Shown here: positions 7,470 to 15,988 of the stretch, piece by piece
How the letters are laid out: every line of letters starts with the position of its first letter
Numbering within the stretch: position 1 is the first letter of the stretch
NCBI GenBank assembly: GCA_949289635.1
Contig: CASEOS010000017.1
Coordinates: 1-36,270, forward strand
DNA: 36,270 bases
DNA from: an uncultured Eubacteriales bacterium
GTDB lineage: Bacteria; Bacillota; Clostridia; TANB77; CAG-508
Reading direction: 5' to 3'
Notes under the pieces: model-generated
The model's input: the letters and a program-made list of their open reading frames with translations, nothing else
Databases searched by the model: none
Told to the model about the DNA's origin: nothing
Translations under genes and position numbers: made by a program

Positions 7470-7807
7470 CTATTTTCTATATCTCTCTAATCTCATATAT
7501 AAAACAGGATAAGGATTTCCTTGATCATCTAATTCATTTCTTTGATAAACTTTAAATCCCATATGTTCATAAAATTCTTTAGCTTGTGGATTATCTTCAT
7601 TAACAGCAAGGTCATTTACACCATAATTTTCTATTCCATAATTTAATAATTTTTTTCCTAATCCTTTTCCTCTTTCACTATTTTTTATAAATAGCATTTC
7701 AAGTTTATTTTCTTCTATCCCCATAAAAGCTTTACAGAATCTTCCCATACTTCTAATAACTGATTAATTAAACTTTCTGTTCTTTCATCTTTTTTTATTT
7801 CTTTCAT
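7470..7807 (-). pseudogene. GNAT acetyltransferase, broken by an internal out-of-frame deletion
   Basis: The start region at 7807 (RBS AGGAGAAAAG) reads MKEIKKDERTESLINQ then LLEVWEDSVK, the normal opening of a YjaB-like GNAT acetyltransferase, and hits a TAG after 30 codons. The second half is in another frame (7748-7470): KAFMGIEENKLEMLFI, ERGKGLGKKLL (acetyl-CoA loop), NPQAKEFYEHMGF and ELDDQGNPYPVLYM, a complete GNAT C-terminal part. The join lies near 7722-7732. Roughly 50 codons between the LWEDSV-type helix and the AFMG strand are missing. An internal ATG at 7748 could still express the C-terminal 92 residues, but that lacks the first strands of the fold. Confidence 0.8.
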
Positions 7808-7830
7808 AATCTTTTCTCCTCGATAAAATT

Positions 7831-8298
7831 TTATTTTATCCAATTTATATAATCTTCATCTGTTTCTCTTCCAGTAAATCTTTTACTTTTTATAAAGTTT
7901 AGATTTTTGTATGTATTTTTCAAATCTTTAAAACTTCCTTCTGAACCAGAGCCACCACTTGTTACAAATACATAAATATCTTTTCCTTCTAAATTATTTT
8001 CTTCAATAAAAGTATTTATTATGGTAGGTGCTGTGTACCACCAAACTGGAAAGCCTAATACAACTGTATCATATTCTGCAATATTTGATACTCTATTTAA
8101 TATTTGTGGTCTAGAAGTTTTGTCCTGCATTTCGATTGATGATCTACTTTGTTTATTTGTCCAGTCTAAATCTTCTAATGTATATTTTTGTGTTGGCTCA
8201 ATTTCAAATAAATCTCCTTTAATTACATTTGCAATTTTTTCTGCTAACTTTTTTGTAACACCACTTGCTGAAAAATAACTCACTAAAACTTTACTCAT
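7831..8298 (-). CDS. Flavodoxin
   Basis: A 155-residue flavodoxin predicted to bind FMN and carry electrons. It begins SKVLVSYFSASGVTKKLAEK, where SxSGxTKK is the FMN phosphate loop (residues about 8-16). VVLGFPVWWYTAPTIINTFIE (about 80-100) holds the aromatic isoalloxazine-stacking residues, and VTSGGSGSEG follows. The type with GFPVWWYTAP belongs to the Flavodoxin_4 family, common in clostridial redox operons. It lies 16 bp after a cupin gene and downstream of tetR, so it probably forms one transcription unit with them. Confidence 0.9.
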   Translation of the reverse strand: MSKVLVSYFSASGVTKKLAEKIANVIKGDLFEIEPTQKYTLEDLDWTNKQSRSSIEMQDKTSRPQILNRVSNIAEYDTVVLGFPVWWYTAPTIINTFIEENNLEGKDIYVFVTSGGSGSEGSFKDLKNTYKNLNFIKSKRFTGRETDEDYINWIK

Positions 8299-8314
8299 GA
8301 TAAATCCCTCTTTT

Positions 8315-8761
8315 CTAATTTACTTTTTTAATAGTAACTTCCAAGTCATTATATTCCTCATCTGTAACTTTTTCACACCACTCATTTTTTGTATCTTCTC
8401 CTGGTACTTCTATTGCAATATGGCTAAACCAACTGTCCTTTTTGGCTCCGTGCCAATGTTTAACATTTGCTGGAATTACTATTACTTTTCCTGGCTCTAA
8501 ACTTACTGCTTCTTTTCCTTCTTCTTGATACCAACCATATCCTGCTGTACATATTAAAATTTGACCTCCATTTTTACTTGCATGATGTATGTGCCAATTA
8601 TTTCTACAACCTGGCTCAAATGTTACATTTGCTAAAAATATTGGACTTGTATTATCTACTAATGGGTTTAGATAACTATTTCCTACAAAATACTTAGCAA
8701 ACGCATCATTTGGATTACCCTTTCCAAACATATTTACTTTTTCAAATTCTTTTTCTTCCAT
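8315..8761 (-). CDS. Cupin-domain protein
   Basis: A 148-residue single cupin barrel. Cupin motif 1 is visible as CRNNWHIHHASKNGGQILI near residues 52-70, with two His as likely metal ligands. Motif 2 is PGKVIVIPANVKHWHGA near residues 90-106. Such proteins are regularly encoded with flavodoxins, carboxymuconolactone-decarboxylase-like proteins and oxidoreductases in Firmicutes. Its substrate is unknown. It lies between tetR and the flavodoxin gene, so a redox or detoxification role under TetR control is a reasonable inference. Confidence 0.85.
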   Translation of the reverse strand: MEEKEFEKVNMFGKGNPNDAFAKYFVGNSYLNPLVDNTSPIFLANVTFEPGCRNNWHIHHASKNGGQILICTAGYGWYQEEGKEAVSLEPGKVIVIPANVKHWHGAKKDSWFSHIAIEVPGEDTKNEWCEKVTDEEYNDLEVTIKKVN

Positions 8762-8846
8762 AACTAATCTCTCCTTTTTTTATTCTGGTATTATCTGATT
8801 TATACAGCTAATTGCATTTAAGATTCTTGGATAACCAATAAAAATT

Positions 8847-9458
8847 TTATTTTAATAATTTTAATAATCCATTATAAGTAATTTCATATATAGTTTGGAA
8901 CTTAAACGGTACTTTTGCTTTTTCCATTGCTTCTTTTTGTTTTTCTGTTACTTCAGCATAAGGATATATGCCATACATGAATGGAAAAAATGAAAATATG
9001 AATTTATCTTTTTCTTCTTCTGACATATCTTTTAAAAATTTATCAATACATTTTCTTACCATTTCTACTGATTTGCCATAAGCTGTTTTAAATTTTATTA
9101 GTTCTTCAATTCTACTGTTTTCTTCCATATCATACATATTCATTGAAAGTAACTTTAACAGATTTTTTCTTTTTTCAATGGTTTTGGCTAATTTATCAGC
9201 AAAATTTTCTTTTGATATTTCTTCATTTTTACTATATAATTCCTCTAAATCTTTTATCCATTTTTCATATTCTTTTGTAAAAAGTGCTAAAAATATTTCT
9301 TCTTTTGTCTGGAAATAATAGTATATAGAGGTTCTAGAAAATTTTCCTTGCTCTCCAATTCCTTTTATTGTGATGTCTTTGAAACTTGTTTTTTTATAAA
9401 GTTCCTCACAAGCCTTAATAATTTCTTCTTTCTTATCTTCTCCTATTTCATTATTCAT
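8847..9458 (-). CDS. TetR/AcrR family transcriptional regulator
   Basis: A 203-residue TetR-type repressor. The N-terminal HTH covers residues about 10-58 (EEIIKACEELYKKTSFKDIT, then FSRTSIYYYFQTKEEIFLAL), with the classic S-x-YYYFxxKEEI signature. The rest is a helical ligand-binding domain, ending EITYNGLLKLLK. The length is normal. Two copies of a 15-bp palindrome flank its promoter (9478-9492 and 9518-9532), so autoregulation is likely. Cupin and flavodoxin genes follow and probably share the transcript. Confidence 0.9.
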   Translation of the reverse strand: MNNEIGEDKKEEIIKACEELYKKTSFKDITIKGIGEQGKFSRTSIYYYFQTKEEIFLALFTKEYEKWIKDLEELYSKNEEISKENFADKLAKTIEKRKNLLKLLSMNMYDMEENSRIEELIKFKTAYGKSVEMVRKCIDKFLKDMSEEEKDKFIFSFFPFMYGIYPYAEVTEKQKEAMEKAKVPFKFQTIYEITYNGLLKLLK

Positions 9459-9477
9459 TTTTTCGTCCCCCCTTTTT

Positions 9478-9532
9478 TCGACATTGTGTCAACTTTCATC
9501 TATTATATATCACTTCTTTGACACCGTGTCAA
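9478..9532 (-). promoter_or_regulatory. tetR promoter with twin TetR-type operators
   Basis: TTGACAC-C-GTGTCAA (9518-9532) is a perfect palindrome that contains the -35 box TTGACA (9532-9527). A TATATAAT -10 region lies at 9509-9502. A second copy, TCGACAT-T-GTGTCAA (9478-9492), lies about 40 bp away centre to centre, just downstream of the predicted start. The layout suits repression by two dimers of the downstream TetR protein. Confidence 0.75.
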
Positions 9533-9543
9533 TAGTCTTTTAT

Positions 9544-9573
9544 AAAAAAAGACAAATGATTTTATCATCTGCC
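9544..9573 (-). terminator. Intrinsic terminator between the small membrane gene and tetR
   Basis: On the minus strand GGCAGATGAT (9573-9564) pairs with ATCATTTGTC (9560-9551), with two G-U pairs and a 3-nt loop, followed by seven U residues. It separates the membrane-protein transcript from tetR. Confidence 0.78.
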
Positions 9574-9599
9574 TTATTTATTGTAATTTGTCATTAACA

Positions 9600-9794
9600 T
9601 TAAATAATTGAAAAAACAATTAGTAATATACCAACTATTATACAAATGCCTCCCCATATTCTAATAATAATTTTCATTTTAGGACTTTTAAATAATTTTT
9701 CAGGTATTCTAGGGCTTTTTAGTTTCATAAAAAATTCTGGAAATAAAATCATTAAAGTTGCAATTATTATAATTAAAATTCCTACAACTAGCAT
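9600..9794 (-). CDS. Small two-helix membrane protein
   Basis: A 64-residue protein of unknown function. It has two hydrophobic stretches, residues about 2-22 (LVVGILIIIIATLMILFPEF) and 43-63 (IIIRIWGGICIIVGILLIVF), joined by a basic loop rich in Lys and Pro. A good RBS (GAAAGGAG) precedes the ATG. It lies 39 bp after the membrane-bound XRE regulator gene and before a terminator, so the pair may be one operon in which the regulator senses or controls the small protein. It vaguely resembles short two-helix DUF6199-like proteins. Confidence 0.6.
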   Translation of the reverse strand: MLVVGILIIIIATLMILFPEFFMKLKSPRIPEKLFKSPKMKIIIRIWGGICIIVGILLIVFSII

Positions 9795-9833
9795 ATTTTT
9801 TCTCCTTTCAATCTTCTTATAGCTTTCATTTAT

Positions 9834-10748
9834 TTAAATATTTTGTTCGTTATCTTTTCCATACATTTTTCCTTTAGAATCTTTTTGTATCTCATATCCA
9901 TATTCAAATATATAAGACATACTAAAGATAATTAAAATTTCTAATATGCTCATTAATTCAAACCCACCAGTATTTCCAGAAACATTATAAATTAAACTAA
10001 AAAATGTTTCAGCTAAAGGATTAACCATTATTAACGCAATCATTAAATATGATATTCTTTTTATATAATTTACATTATCCAAAGTAAAAGGTGTATTATT
10101 ATTCTTTATATTATCAAATAAATTTTCCACATATTTTAATATTATAATCATAACAATCAGTTCAACTACTAAGCATAGACAACCTGCTTCTAAATATCCT
10201 ATTATTTCATATCTTGAATTTTTTTCAAATATAGAGATTACTTCTTCAGATGATATATCTTCATCTAAATCAAAAACTATTATATCAAATAACTCTAATT
10301 TATCATCTATTGCTTTAATATTTTCAGTTTTAAATGTAATTTTATTTTCGCTTATATCTACATTATTTACAATGAATGGAATCAATATCATAGCCAATAT
10401 TATAAATGGAATAGCAACTTTTAAAACTATCCCTCCAATTTTACCAATTAAACAAATAACATTGCTTAATGATTTTACTTGATTTTGTTTTTTCTCATTA
10501 AATTTAACTACATTCATAATTATTTCTTCATCTAATGAATCAATATCCGTTAAATTGTTATGCACAAGATCATTTATCTTACAATGAAAAATATCGCATA
10601 AAGATAAGATATTTTTCATTTCTGGATATGCTTCTCCATTTTCCCATTTAGATATACTTTGTCTTGATACCCCAACTTTCTCTGCAATTGTTTCTTGCGA
10701 CATATTCTTTGATTTTCTTAAAACTCTTAAGTTCTCTCCAAACTTCAT
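9834..10748 (-). CDS. XRE-family regulator with membrane sensor domain
   Basis: A 304-residue protein. Residues about 1-62 are a textbook XRE helix-turn-helix ([54 protein letters not shown]). Four or so membrane segments follow, near residues 105-125, 180-203, 228-250 and 260-280, with an extracytoplasmic loop between the first two. I start at 10748, where AAGGAGGAG precedes the ATG; extending to 10820 would add 24 residues with no RBS. This layout is common in Firmicutes, usually beside a small membrane protein or transporter, as here. The signal sensed is unknown. Confidence 0.82.
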   Translation of the reverse strand: MKFGENLRVLRKSKNMSQETIAEKVGVSRQSISKWENGEAYPEMKNILSLCDIFHCKINDLVHNNLTDIDSLDEEIIMNVVKFNEKKQNQVKSLSNVICLIGKIGGIVLKVAIPFIILAMILIPFIVNNVDISENKITFKTENIKAIDDKLELFDIIVFDLDEDISSEEVISIFEKNSRYEIIGYLEAGCLCLVVELIVMIIILKYVENLFDNIKNNNTPFTLDNVNYIKRISYLMIALIMVNPLAETFFSLIYNVSGNTGGFELMSILEILIIFSMSYIFEYGYEIQKDSKGKMYGKDNEQNI

Positions 10749-10891
10749 TAGATTACTCCTCCTTCTTGTAGTTAATTTTAAATCTTTCGACTCAAAATTA
10801 CTATCAATTTTAGGTTGCATTTTTCAAATTTCTAAATTCGCAACCTCAACTTTACATTCTTGCAACTTACTATCCGTTGTTATAATACCAC

Positions 10892-10930
10892 AAAAAGAAA
10901 AATTACTCTATACTTTCGTATAAAGTAATT
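10892..10930 (-). terminator. Intrinsic terminator of the NUDIX gene
   Basis: The arms 10901-10913 and 10918-10930 pair over 13 bp with one mismatch and a TTTC loop. A U-rich tract follows on the minus strand. The sequence around CTATAC resembles the terminator at 15932-15975. Confidence 0.75.
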
Positions 10931-10946
10931 CAAAAATTGTAATTTT

Positions 10947-11561
10947 TTAGTCAAATTGCGTTTGCCAATTCTTATCAGTATATGCCTTAAAACACATTTC
11001 AATTTGTTTTTTATTTGTTTTTTCTTCTGCTAGGTTATTTGGTATTTCATTTAGTGAAAAATATTGAATTTCTGTTGTTTCTATATTTTTCTTAAATTCT
11101 CCACCTATAATATCACATAAAATAAATACCTTACATACTCCATAAGCATAAATTGGTTTATTGTGTTTATTTCTGTCCTGTATGGCAATTATTTTTATTG
11201 CCTCCACATCTAGTCCTGTTTCTTCTTTAACTTCCTTTATTGTATTTGATTTAACACTTTCTAATACATCACACCAACCACCTGGTAATGACCAAGTTCC
11301 GTTATTTTCGTGAGTTAGTAAAATTTTATTATCTTTGAATATAACTGCCCTTGTATCTATTTTAGGTGTTTGATAACCAGTTTCATTACAAAATAAACCT
11401 TTTACTTTTTCTATACTTAAATCTGTTTTTTCTGCTAACATTTCTGCTGATATTTCTCTTAATCTTTCATATCTTTCTATCTCATACACATTATCTGTAT
11501 ATGCAAGTCCTGATTGTGCTAAGCTTTGTATTTCTATTGCCCATTTTAACCATTTTTCCAT
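10947..11561 (-). CDS. NUDIX hydrolase with N-terminal Nudix_hydro_N domain
   Basis: A 204-residue protein. Residues about 1-60 are the helical NUDIX N-terminal domain (WLKWAIEIQSLAQSGLAYT, YERLREISAEMLAEKTDLS). A NUDIX fold follows, with its box in GGWCDVLESV then KSNTIKEVKEETGLD (residues about 93-117). The box keeps GX5E and the EE metal ligands, but the usual Arg of REUXEE is Lys. Family members hydrolyse nucleoside diphosphate derivatives such as ADP-ribose or modified nucleotides; the exact substrate is not visible. It lies downstream of the second acyl-CoA synthetase, and a terminator follows it. Confidence 0.87.
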   Translation of the reverse strand: MEKWLKWAIEIQSLAQSGLAYTDNVYEIERYERLREISAEMLAEKTDLSIEKVKGLFCNETGYQTPKIDTRAVIFKDNKILLTHENNGTWSLPGGWCDVLESVKSNTIKEVKEETGLDVEAIKIIAIQDRNKHNKPIYAYGVCKVFILCDIIGGEFKKNIETTEIQYFSLNEIPNNLAEEKTNKKQIEMCFKAYTDKNWQTQFD

Positions 11562-11629
11562 TTGTATTCATCTCCATAAATTACTATTTTACTTTTTTTA
11601 TAAATCTATGAGAAAAGATAATTTTCATG

Positions 11630-13336
11630 TTAAACTTCTTTTTCTATTTCATCTAAATTTGCTTGTCTTTTGATTTTACCAGTTGTTGTTTTAATTAATG
11701 GTTTGTCTGAAACAATCATTCCTCTGATTGCTTTATACTTTGGCATAACACTATTGACTTCCTTTATCTTTTCAGTCAATACTCTATAAATCTCTTCTTC
11801 ACTTTCTACCTTATATGCTTCTTTCATAATGTCTTTATCAAATACAATTTTTACATGTATTTTGATATTATCTTTATCATCTGTTTGTTGTTTTCCAAAG
11901 ATAAAAGATTCTTTTACACCTTCAATTTTATTAACTAATCCTTCCATTTCTTCTGGATATATATTTTTACCATTTTTTAAGACAATCACACTTTTCTTTC
12001 TTCCACAGATAAATATGTAACCATCTTCATCAATTCTAGCTAAATCACCTGTGTGAAACCACCCATCTTCCATTACACTTTCTGTTGCTTTTTTATTATT
12101 ATAATATCCAAGCATAACATTTGGACCTTTTACCACAAGTTCACCTACACCATCATCATCTGCTTCATCAATTCTAGCTTGAACATGTGGAATTGGTTTT
12201 CCAATAGAACCTACTCTATGATATTCATTTGTTTCGATTCCAATAATTGGAGATGTCTCTGTTAATCCATAGGCTTGACATAAATTTAATCCCCAGTTTC
12301 TAAATGTTTCAATTACTTCTTTATCTAATGCTGCTGCTCCTGTAATAAATAACTTAATACATCCTCCATACATATCATGGATTTCTTTAAATACTTCTTT
12401 TTTCTCTTGCATAGATTTATCTTTATATTCTTGCATCACTTGTTTCGTTTCTTCTACTTTTCCTTTTTTCTCTATCATTTTCCATATATTTTTATACATT
12501 AATTCATATATGGCTGGAACAAATGCTGCATAGGTTATTTTGTATTTATTTAAATTCTCTACAATATGTCTAATACCATCACAAAAAGCTCTTTCTGCCC
12601 CTACATATAATGAAACTAGCATGCCCACTGTACATTCATATACATGATGTAATGGTAAGAATGACAATATTCTATCATTTGAATCAACATCTACAACAGA
12701 TGCATAATCCATGACATTTGAAATTAAATTTTTATGTGAAAGTGCCACTACTTTTGATTTTGATGTGGTTCCTGATGTGAATAACATGATACGCATTTCT
12801 TCTGGATTTATTTTTGCATTGATATATTCTGTATTTCCACTATCTAATAGTTCTTTTCCTTTTTCGATTAATTCTTTTTCAGAATAGATTCCTTCATCAT
12901 GAATATCTGCATCCATAGAAATTAAATGTTTTAACTTGTTTTTTTCGCTATATTTTATTTTTTTGATAGTCTCTTCATATTTTTTAGAATAAAATATGGC
13001 TTCTACTTCTGATCTTTCTATAACCTCTTCTAATTCATTTGCTGGTAAAGATTTATCCATTGGAACGACAATTCCTACACCACATACAACTGATAAATAG
13101 GCAAGTTCCCATTCATATCGATTTTCTCCAATAACACCTATTCTTTTACCTTTTAAGCCCATACTGATTAGTGCAGTTCCTAGATAATTTATCATATCTC
13201 TTATTTCTTTATGTGTATATGTCTTGTATTGTTTTTTTCCTATTTTTATTTTATATCCTGGTTTATCTCCATATAATTCTCTTGTTTTATTTAACATATC
13301 TTTTAAGTCTGTGACTTCTAACACTTTTTTTGCCAT
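11630..13336 (-). CDS. Long-chain acyl-CoA synthetase (AMP-binding ligase), paralog 2
   Basis: A 568-residue ANL-family ligase clearly paralogous to the enzyme at 1402-3123. It keeps MLFTSGTTSKSKVVALSHKN (phosphate loop), LCQAYGLTETSPIIG, GWFHTGDLARIDEDGYIFIC, and the C-terminal LIKTTTGKIKRQAN with the catalytic-lysine position. AGGAGG-like CGGAGGAAA precedes the ATG. The two copies have the same domain layout and similar length, so they probably arose by duplication and act on related fatty acids. The insertion around YKDKSMQEKKEVFKEIHD is also present, in different form, in paralog 1. It may be co-transcribed with the NUDIX gene 68 bp downstream. Confidence 0.9.
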   Translation of the reverse strand: MAKKVLEVTDLKDMLNKTRELYGDKPGYKIKIGKKQYKTYTHKEIRDMINYLGTALISMGLKGKRIGVIGENRYEWELAYLSVVCGVGIVVPMDKSLPANELEEVIERSEVEAIFYSKKYEETIKKIKYSEKNKLKHLISMDADIHDEGIYSEKELIEKGKELLDSGNTEYINAKINPEEMRIMLFTSGTTSKSKVVALSHKNLISNVMDYASVVDVDSNDRILSFLPLHHVYECTVGMLVSLYVGAERAFCDGIRHIVENLNKYKITYAAFVPAIYELMYKNIWKMIEKKGKVEETKQVMQEYKDKSMQEKKEVFKEIHDMYGGCIKLFITGAAALDKEVIETFRNWGLNLCQAYGLTETSPIIGIETNEYHRVGSIGKPIPHVQARIDEADDDGVGELVVKGPNVMLGYYNNKKATESVMEDGWFHTGDLARIDEDGYIFICGRKKSVIVLKNGKNIYPEEMEGLVNKIEGVKESFIFGKQQTDDKDNIKIHVKIVFDKDIMKEAYKVESEEEIYRVLTEKIKEVNSVMPKYKAIRGMIVSDKPLIKTTTGKIKRQANLDEIEKEV

Positions 13337-13470
13337 AGCTTTATTTCCTCCGTATTTTTATTACTTTTTATTTTATGTATATTTTTTATCGCCTATAATA
13401 GATTAATATAGATATAAAAAAAAGTCAAATGTTATTGTGAATTTTAAGAAAAAAATCACATCTATTCACT

Positions 13471-13503
13471 AAAAAAGAAGAAAGATTGGTATTCTTTCTT
13501 CTT
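13471..13503 (-). terminator. Intrinsic terminator of the exported-protein gene
   Basis: A perfect 11-bp stem (13475-13485 with 13493-13503) with a 7-nt loop runs into a U tract on the minus strand, just past the stop codon at 13515. Confidence 0.82.
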
Positions 13504-13514
13504 ATCTTTATATT

Positions 13515-14213
13515 TTATTGTTGAAATATTTCATATCCTTCTAAATTTGGTCTTTGAATGTCTTCATCTGTAACAACATCCATTTTTACATTTCTATCAC
13601 TATCTATTTTGATAAAGCCTAATGCTGTATAATCTACTCTTCTCATGATTAATCCTGTTACTTTATCAATATAGAATTTAGTAGAATTTACTTCAAATGC
13701 ATTTTTATTCCACACTTTTACTAATATTGTATCTCTACCATCTACTTGTTTTTCACCTAAATATTTAAATTCCGTACTGTATATATCTTCCCTTGTAATA
13801 AGTGAATAATCAAAACCTCTTTGACTATCTTCATTTGTTTCAAAATTATCTAAGTTACTTACACTAGCAGATTTTTTTCCGTTAAATTCAAATACTCCAA
13901 TATATTCTTCTGTATTATAGTCTATCCATTGATGTATTTCTCCATCGACTACAACTTTTTCAATATTGTCTTTTATGTATGTTTCTGTTTCCGTTTCATT
14001 TAAGTTTCCAAAAATCCAACTAGATTCTGATGCATAATAATAATTAGGATATTCTTTTCCTTTTTCTAATAATTCAATTACTTCACTTCTTGTCATTGGA
14101 TTATCCTTATTTAGAAATCCATCAAAATGGATTGCTACATAATATATAGCTAATATTACAATTAGTATCGCAATAATGATTCCTATTACTTTTAATATTT
14201 TCTTCATATTCAT
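13515..14213 (-). CDS. Membrane-anchored extracytoplasmic protein, unknown
   Basis: A 232-residue protein with a short basic N-terminus and one transmembrane segment (residues about 8-28, VIGIIIAILIVILAIYYVAI). It looks like an uncleaved signal anchor with the rest outside the cell. The outer part has EFKYLGEKQVDGRDTILVKV, then TKFYIDKVTGLIMRRVDY, which resembles the LolA/LolB-like beta-sheet proteins of Firmicutes (lipoprotein-sorting-like folds). No catalytic motif is visible. It has its own promoter and terminator, so it is probably monocistronic. I do not recognise the family with certainty. Confidence 0.7.
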   Translation of the reverse strand: MNMKKILKVIGIIIAILIVILAIYYVAIHFDGFLNKDNPMTRSEVIELLEKGKEYPNYYYASESSWIFGNLNETETETYIKDNIEKVVVDGEIHQWIDYNTEEYIGVFEFNGKKSASVSNLDNFETNEDSQRGFDYSLITREDIYSTEFKYLGEKQVDGRDTILVKVWNKNAFEVNSTKFYIDKVTGLIMRRVDYTALGFIKIDSDRNVKMDVVTDEDIQRPNLEGYEIFQQ

Positions 14214-14268
14214 CCCCTCTTTTTCTTATGTACCATATATATAAACCGTTCTTTACCTATATGTATAT

Positions 14269-14297
14269 ATTGTACTATATTTTTCATATATAAGCAA
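14269..14297 (-). promoter_or_regulatory. Predicted promoter of the exported-protein gene
   Basis: On the minus strand TTGCTT (14297-14292) and TACAAT (14274-14269) are 17 bp apart. The rest of the 14214-14447 gap is AT-rich with no further feature I can support. Confidence 0.55.
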
Positions 14298-14447
14298 TCT
14301 TCACTAATAAATCAATATCATTTTTTCACTATATTTATTTTCTTATTATTAAAAATTTTATATGATTAAATTCTTTAATTTTCGCTAAAAATTACTATTG
14401 TTACATTGTAATCCACATTGTGATAAATATGTTTTTTCAATTTATGC

Positions 14448-15875
14448 TTATTTTTGATTTAACAACTTTGTTTTTAAATTATATAATTTATGAGATAAAT
14501 CCACATAATATTTTTGAGGATTTTCCAGTCTTTTGATTTCTTCCCATATGGTTCCTAATTGTTCTTTTGTGTACTTTACAATTTCATTTATGGTTGGTTC
14601 TTTATATACTAGTTTTCCATTTTCAAATATTTTTTCTTGCAATTCTTTTACATAGTAATGATGTAATTTCTTTCTCTTCCAAGTATTATATTGGTCAAAT
14701 ATTTCATATTCTCCTTCTGGTTCTTTTTCATTTTTTAGCATAATCACATCTGCTAATGCATAGTTCGTATCTTTAGAATAAAAACGATATACCTTTTTGA
14801 AGCTTGGATTTGTGATTTTTTCTACATTTTCACTAATCTTTATTTTTGGTATGATTTTTCCATCTTTTTCTAATGCAGCTAATTTATATACACCACCAAA
14901 TATAGCATCACTTTTTGCTGTGATTAAATTTTCACCTACACCAAATAAATCAATTTTTGCATCTTGTTCTATTAAAGAACTAATTAAATTTTCATCTAAT
15001 GCATTGGTTGCACATATTTTACAATCTGGATATCCTGCTTCATCTAAGATGACTCTTACCTTTTTAGATAAATATGCTAAATCTCCACTATCTAATCTAA
15101 CTGCAATCGGTCTAATTCCTTGTGGTTTTAAAACTTCATCAAATACTTTTATCGCATTTGGTAATCCACTTTGTAAGGTATGATAGGTATCAATTAAATA
15201 TGTGCCATTGTTAGGATATAGTTCTGCATATGCTTTAAATGCTTCATATTCATTATCAAAACTTTGTATCCAACTATGTGCCATCGTTCCACTTGCTGGA
15301 ACATGGAATTTTTCACTTGCTGCTGTACAAGAAGTTCCTACTGCTCCCCCTATAATCGCTGCTCTTGCTCCATAAATAGCTGCTGATACTCCATGAGCTC
15401 TTCTTGCTCCAAATTCCATGACCGGTCTTCCTTGTGCCGCTCTTACAATTCTTGCTGTCTTTGTTGCAATTAAACTTTGATGATTAATAATAAGTAATAA
15501 CATAGTTTCTAACAATTGTGCTTCACTAATTGGTGCTCTTACGGTAATTAATGGTTCATTTGGAAATACAACTGTTCCTTCTGGTATTGCCCAAATATCT
15601 CCTGTAAATTTAAAGTTTTTTAAATAGTTTAAATATTCTTCTGAAAACATATTTTGTTTTCTTAAATATTCTATATCTTCTTCATCAAATTTTAAATTTT
15701 GTATGAATTCTATAATTTGTTCCAATCCTGCTACAATGGCATATCCTCCACCATCTGGAACATTTCTAAAAAATACATCAAAATAGGCAATATCATTTTT
15801 GTTTTTTGAAAAATACCCATTTGACATTGTAAATTCATAAAAATCTGCTACTAATTCTAATTTTTCTTGATTCAT
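14448..15875 (-). CDS. pncB: Nicotinate phosphoribosyltransferase
   Basis: A 475-residue enzyme that joins nicotinate to PRPP, forming nicotinate mononucleotide in the Preiss-Handler salvage route. Recognisable blocks are LVADFYEFTMSNGYF at the start, TARIVRAAQGRPVMEFGARR near residue 140, GTMAHSWIQSFDNEYEAF, and IRPIAVRLDSGDLAYLSKKV. I start at 15875 because GGGAGG lies 9-10 nt upstream; a longer frame to 15926 has no RBS. The length fits the bacterial PncB2-like type. The downstream steps, nadD and nadE, are about 9 kb away in the same window. Confidence 0.93.
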   Translation of the reverse strand: MNQEKLELVADFYEFTMSNGYFSKNKNDIAYFDVFFRNVPDGGGYAIVAGLEQIIEFIQNLKFDEEDIEYLRKQNMFSEEYLNYLKNFKFTGDIWAIPEGTVVFPNEPLITVRAPISEAQLLETMLLLIINHQSLIATKTARIVRAAQGRPVMEFGARRAHGVSAAIYGARAAIIGGAVGTSCTAASEKFHVPASGTMAHSWIQSFDNEYEAFKAYAELYPNNGTYLIDTYHTLQSGLPNAIKVFDEVLKPQGIRPIAVRLDSGDLAYLSKKVRVILDEAGYPDCKICATNALDENLISSLIEQDAKIDLFGVGENLITAKSDAIFGGVYKLAALEKDGKIIPKIKISENVEKITNPSFKKVYRFYSKDTNYALADVIMLKNEKEPEGEYEIFDQYNTWKRKKLHHYYVKELQEKIFENGKLVYKEPTINEIVKYTKEQLGTIWEEIKRLENPQKYYVDLSHKLYNLKTKLLNQK

Positions 15876-15931
15876 TTTTATGTTTCCTCCCATATATTTA
15901 ATTTTAAAACTTTTCTTTATTATCATACTAC

Positions 15932-15975
15932 AAAAAAGAAAATTATTCTATACATATCTGCATAAAATAATTTTC
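15932..15975 (-). terminator. Intrinsic terminator upstream of pncB
   Basis: Arms 15938-15951 and 15962-15975 pair over 14 bp with one mismatch. A U tract follows on the minus strand, and A and T runs on both sides may let it work in either direction. It ends the sigma/anti-sigma operon before pncB. Confidence 0.78.
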
Positions 15976-15988
15976 TTTTACTTATTTT

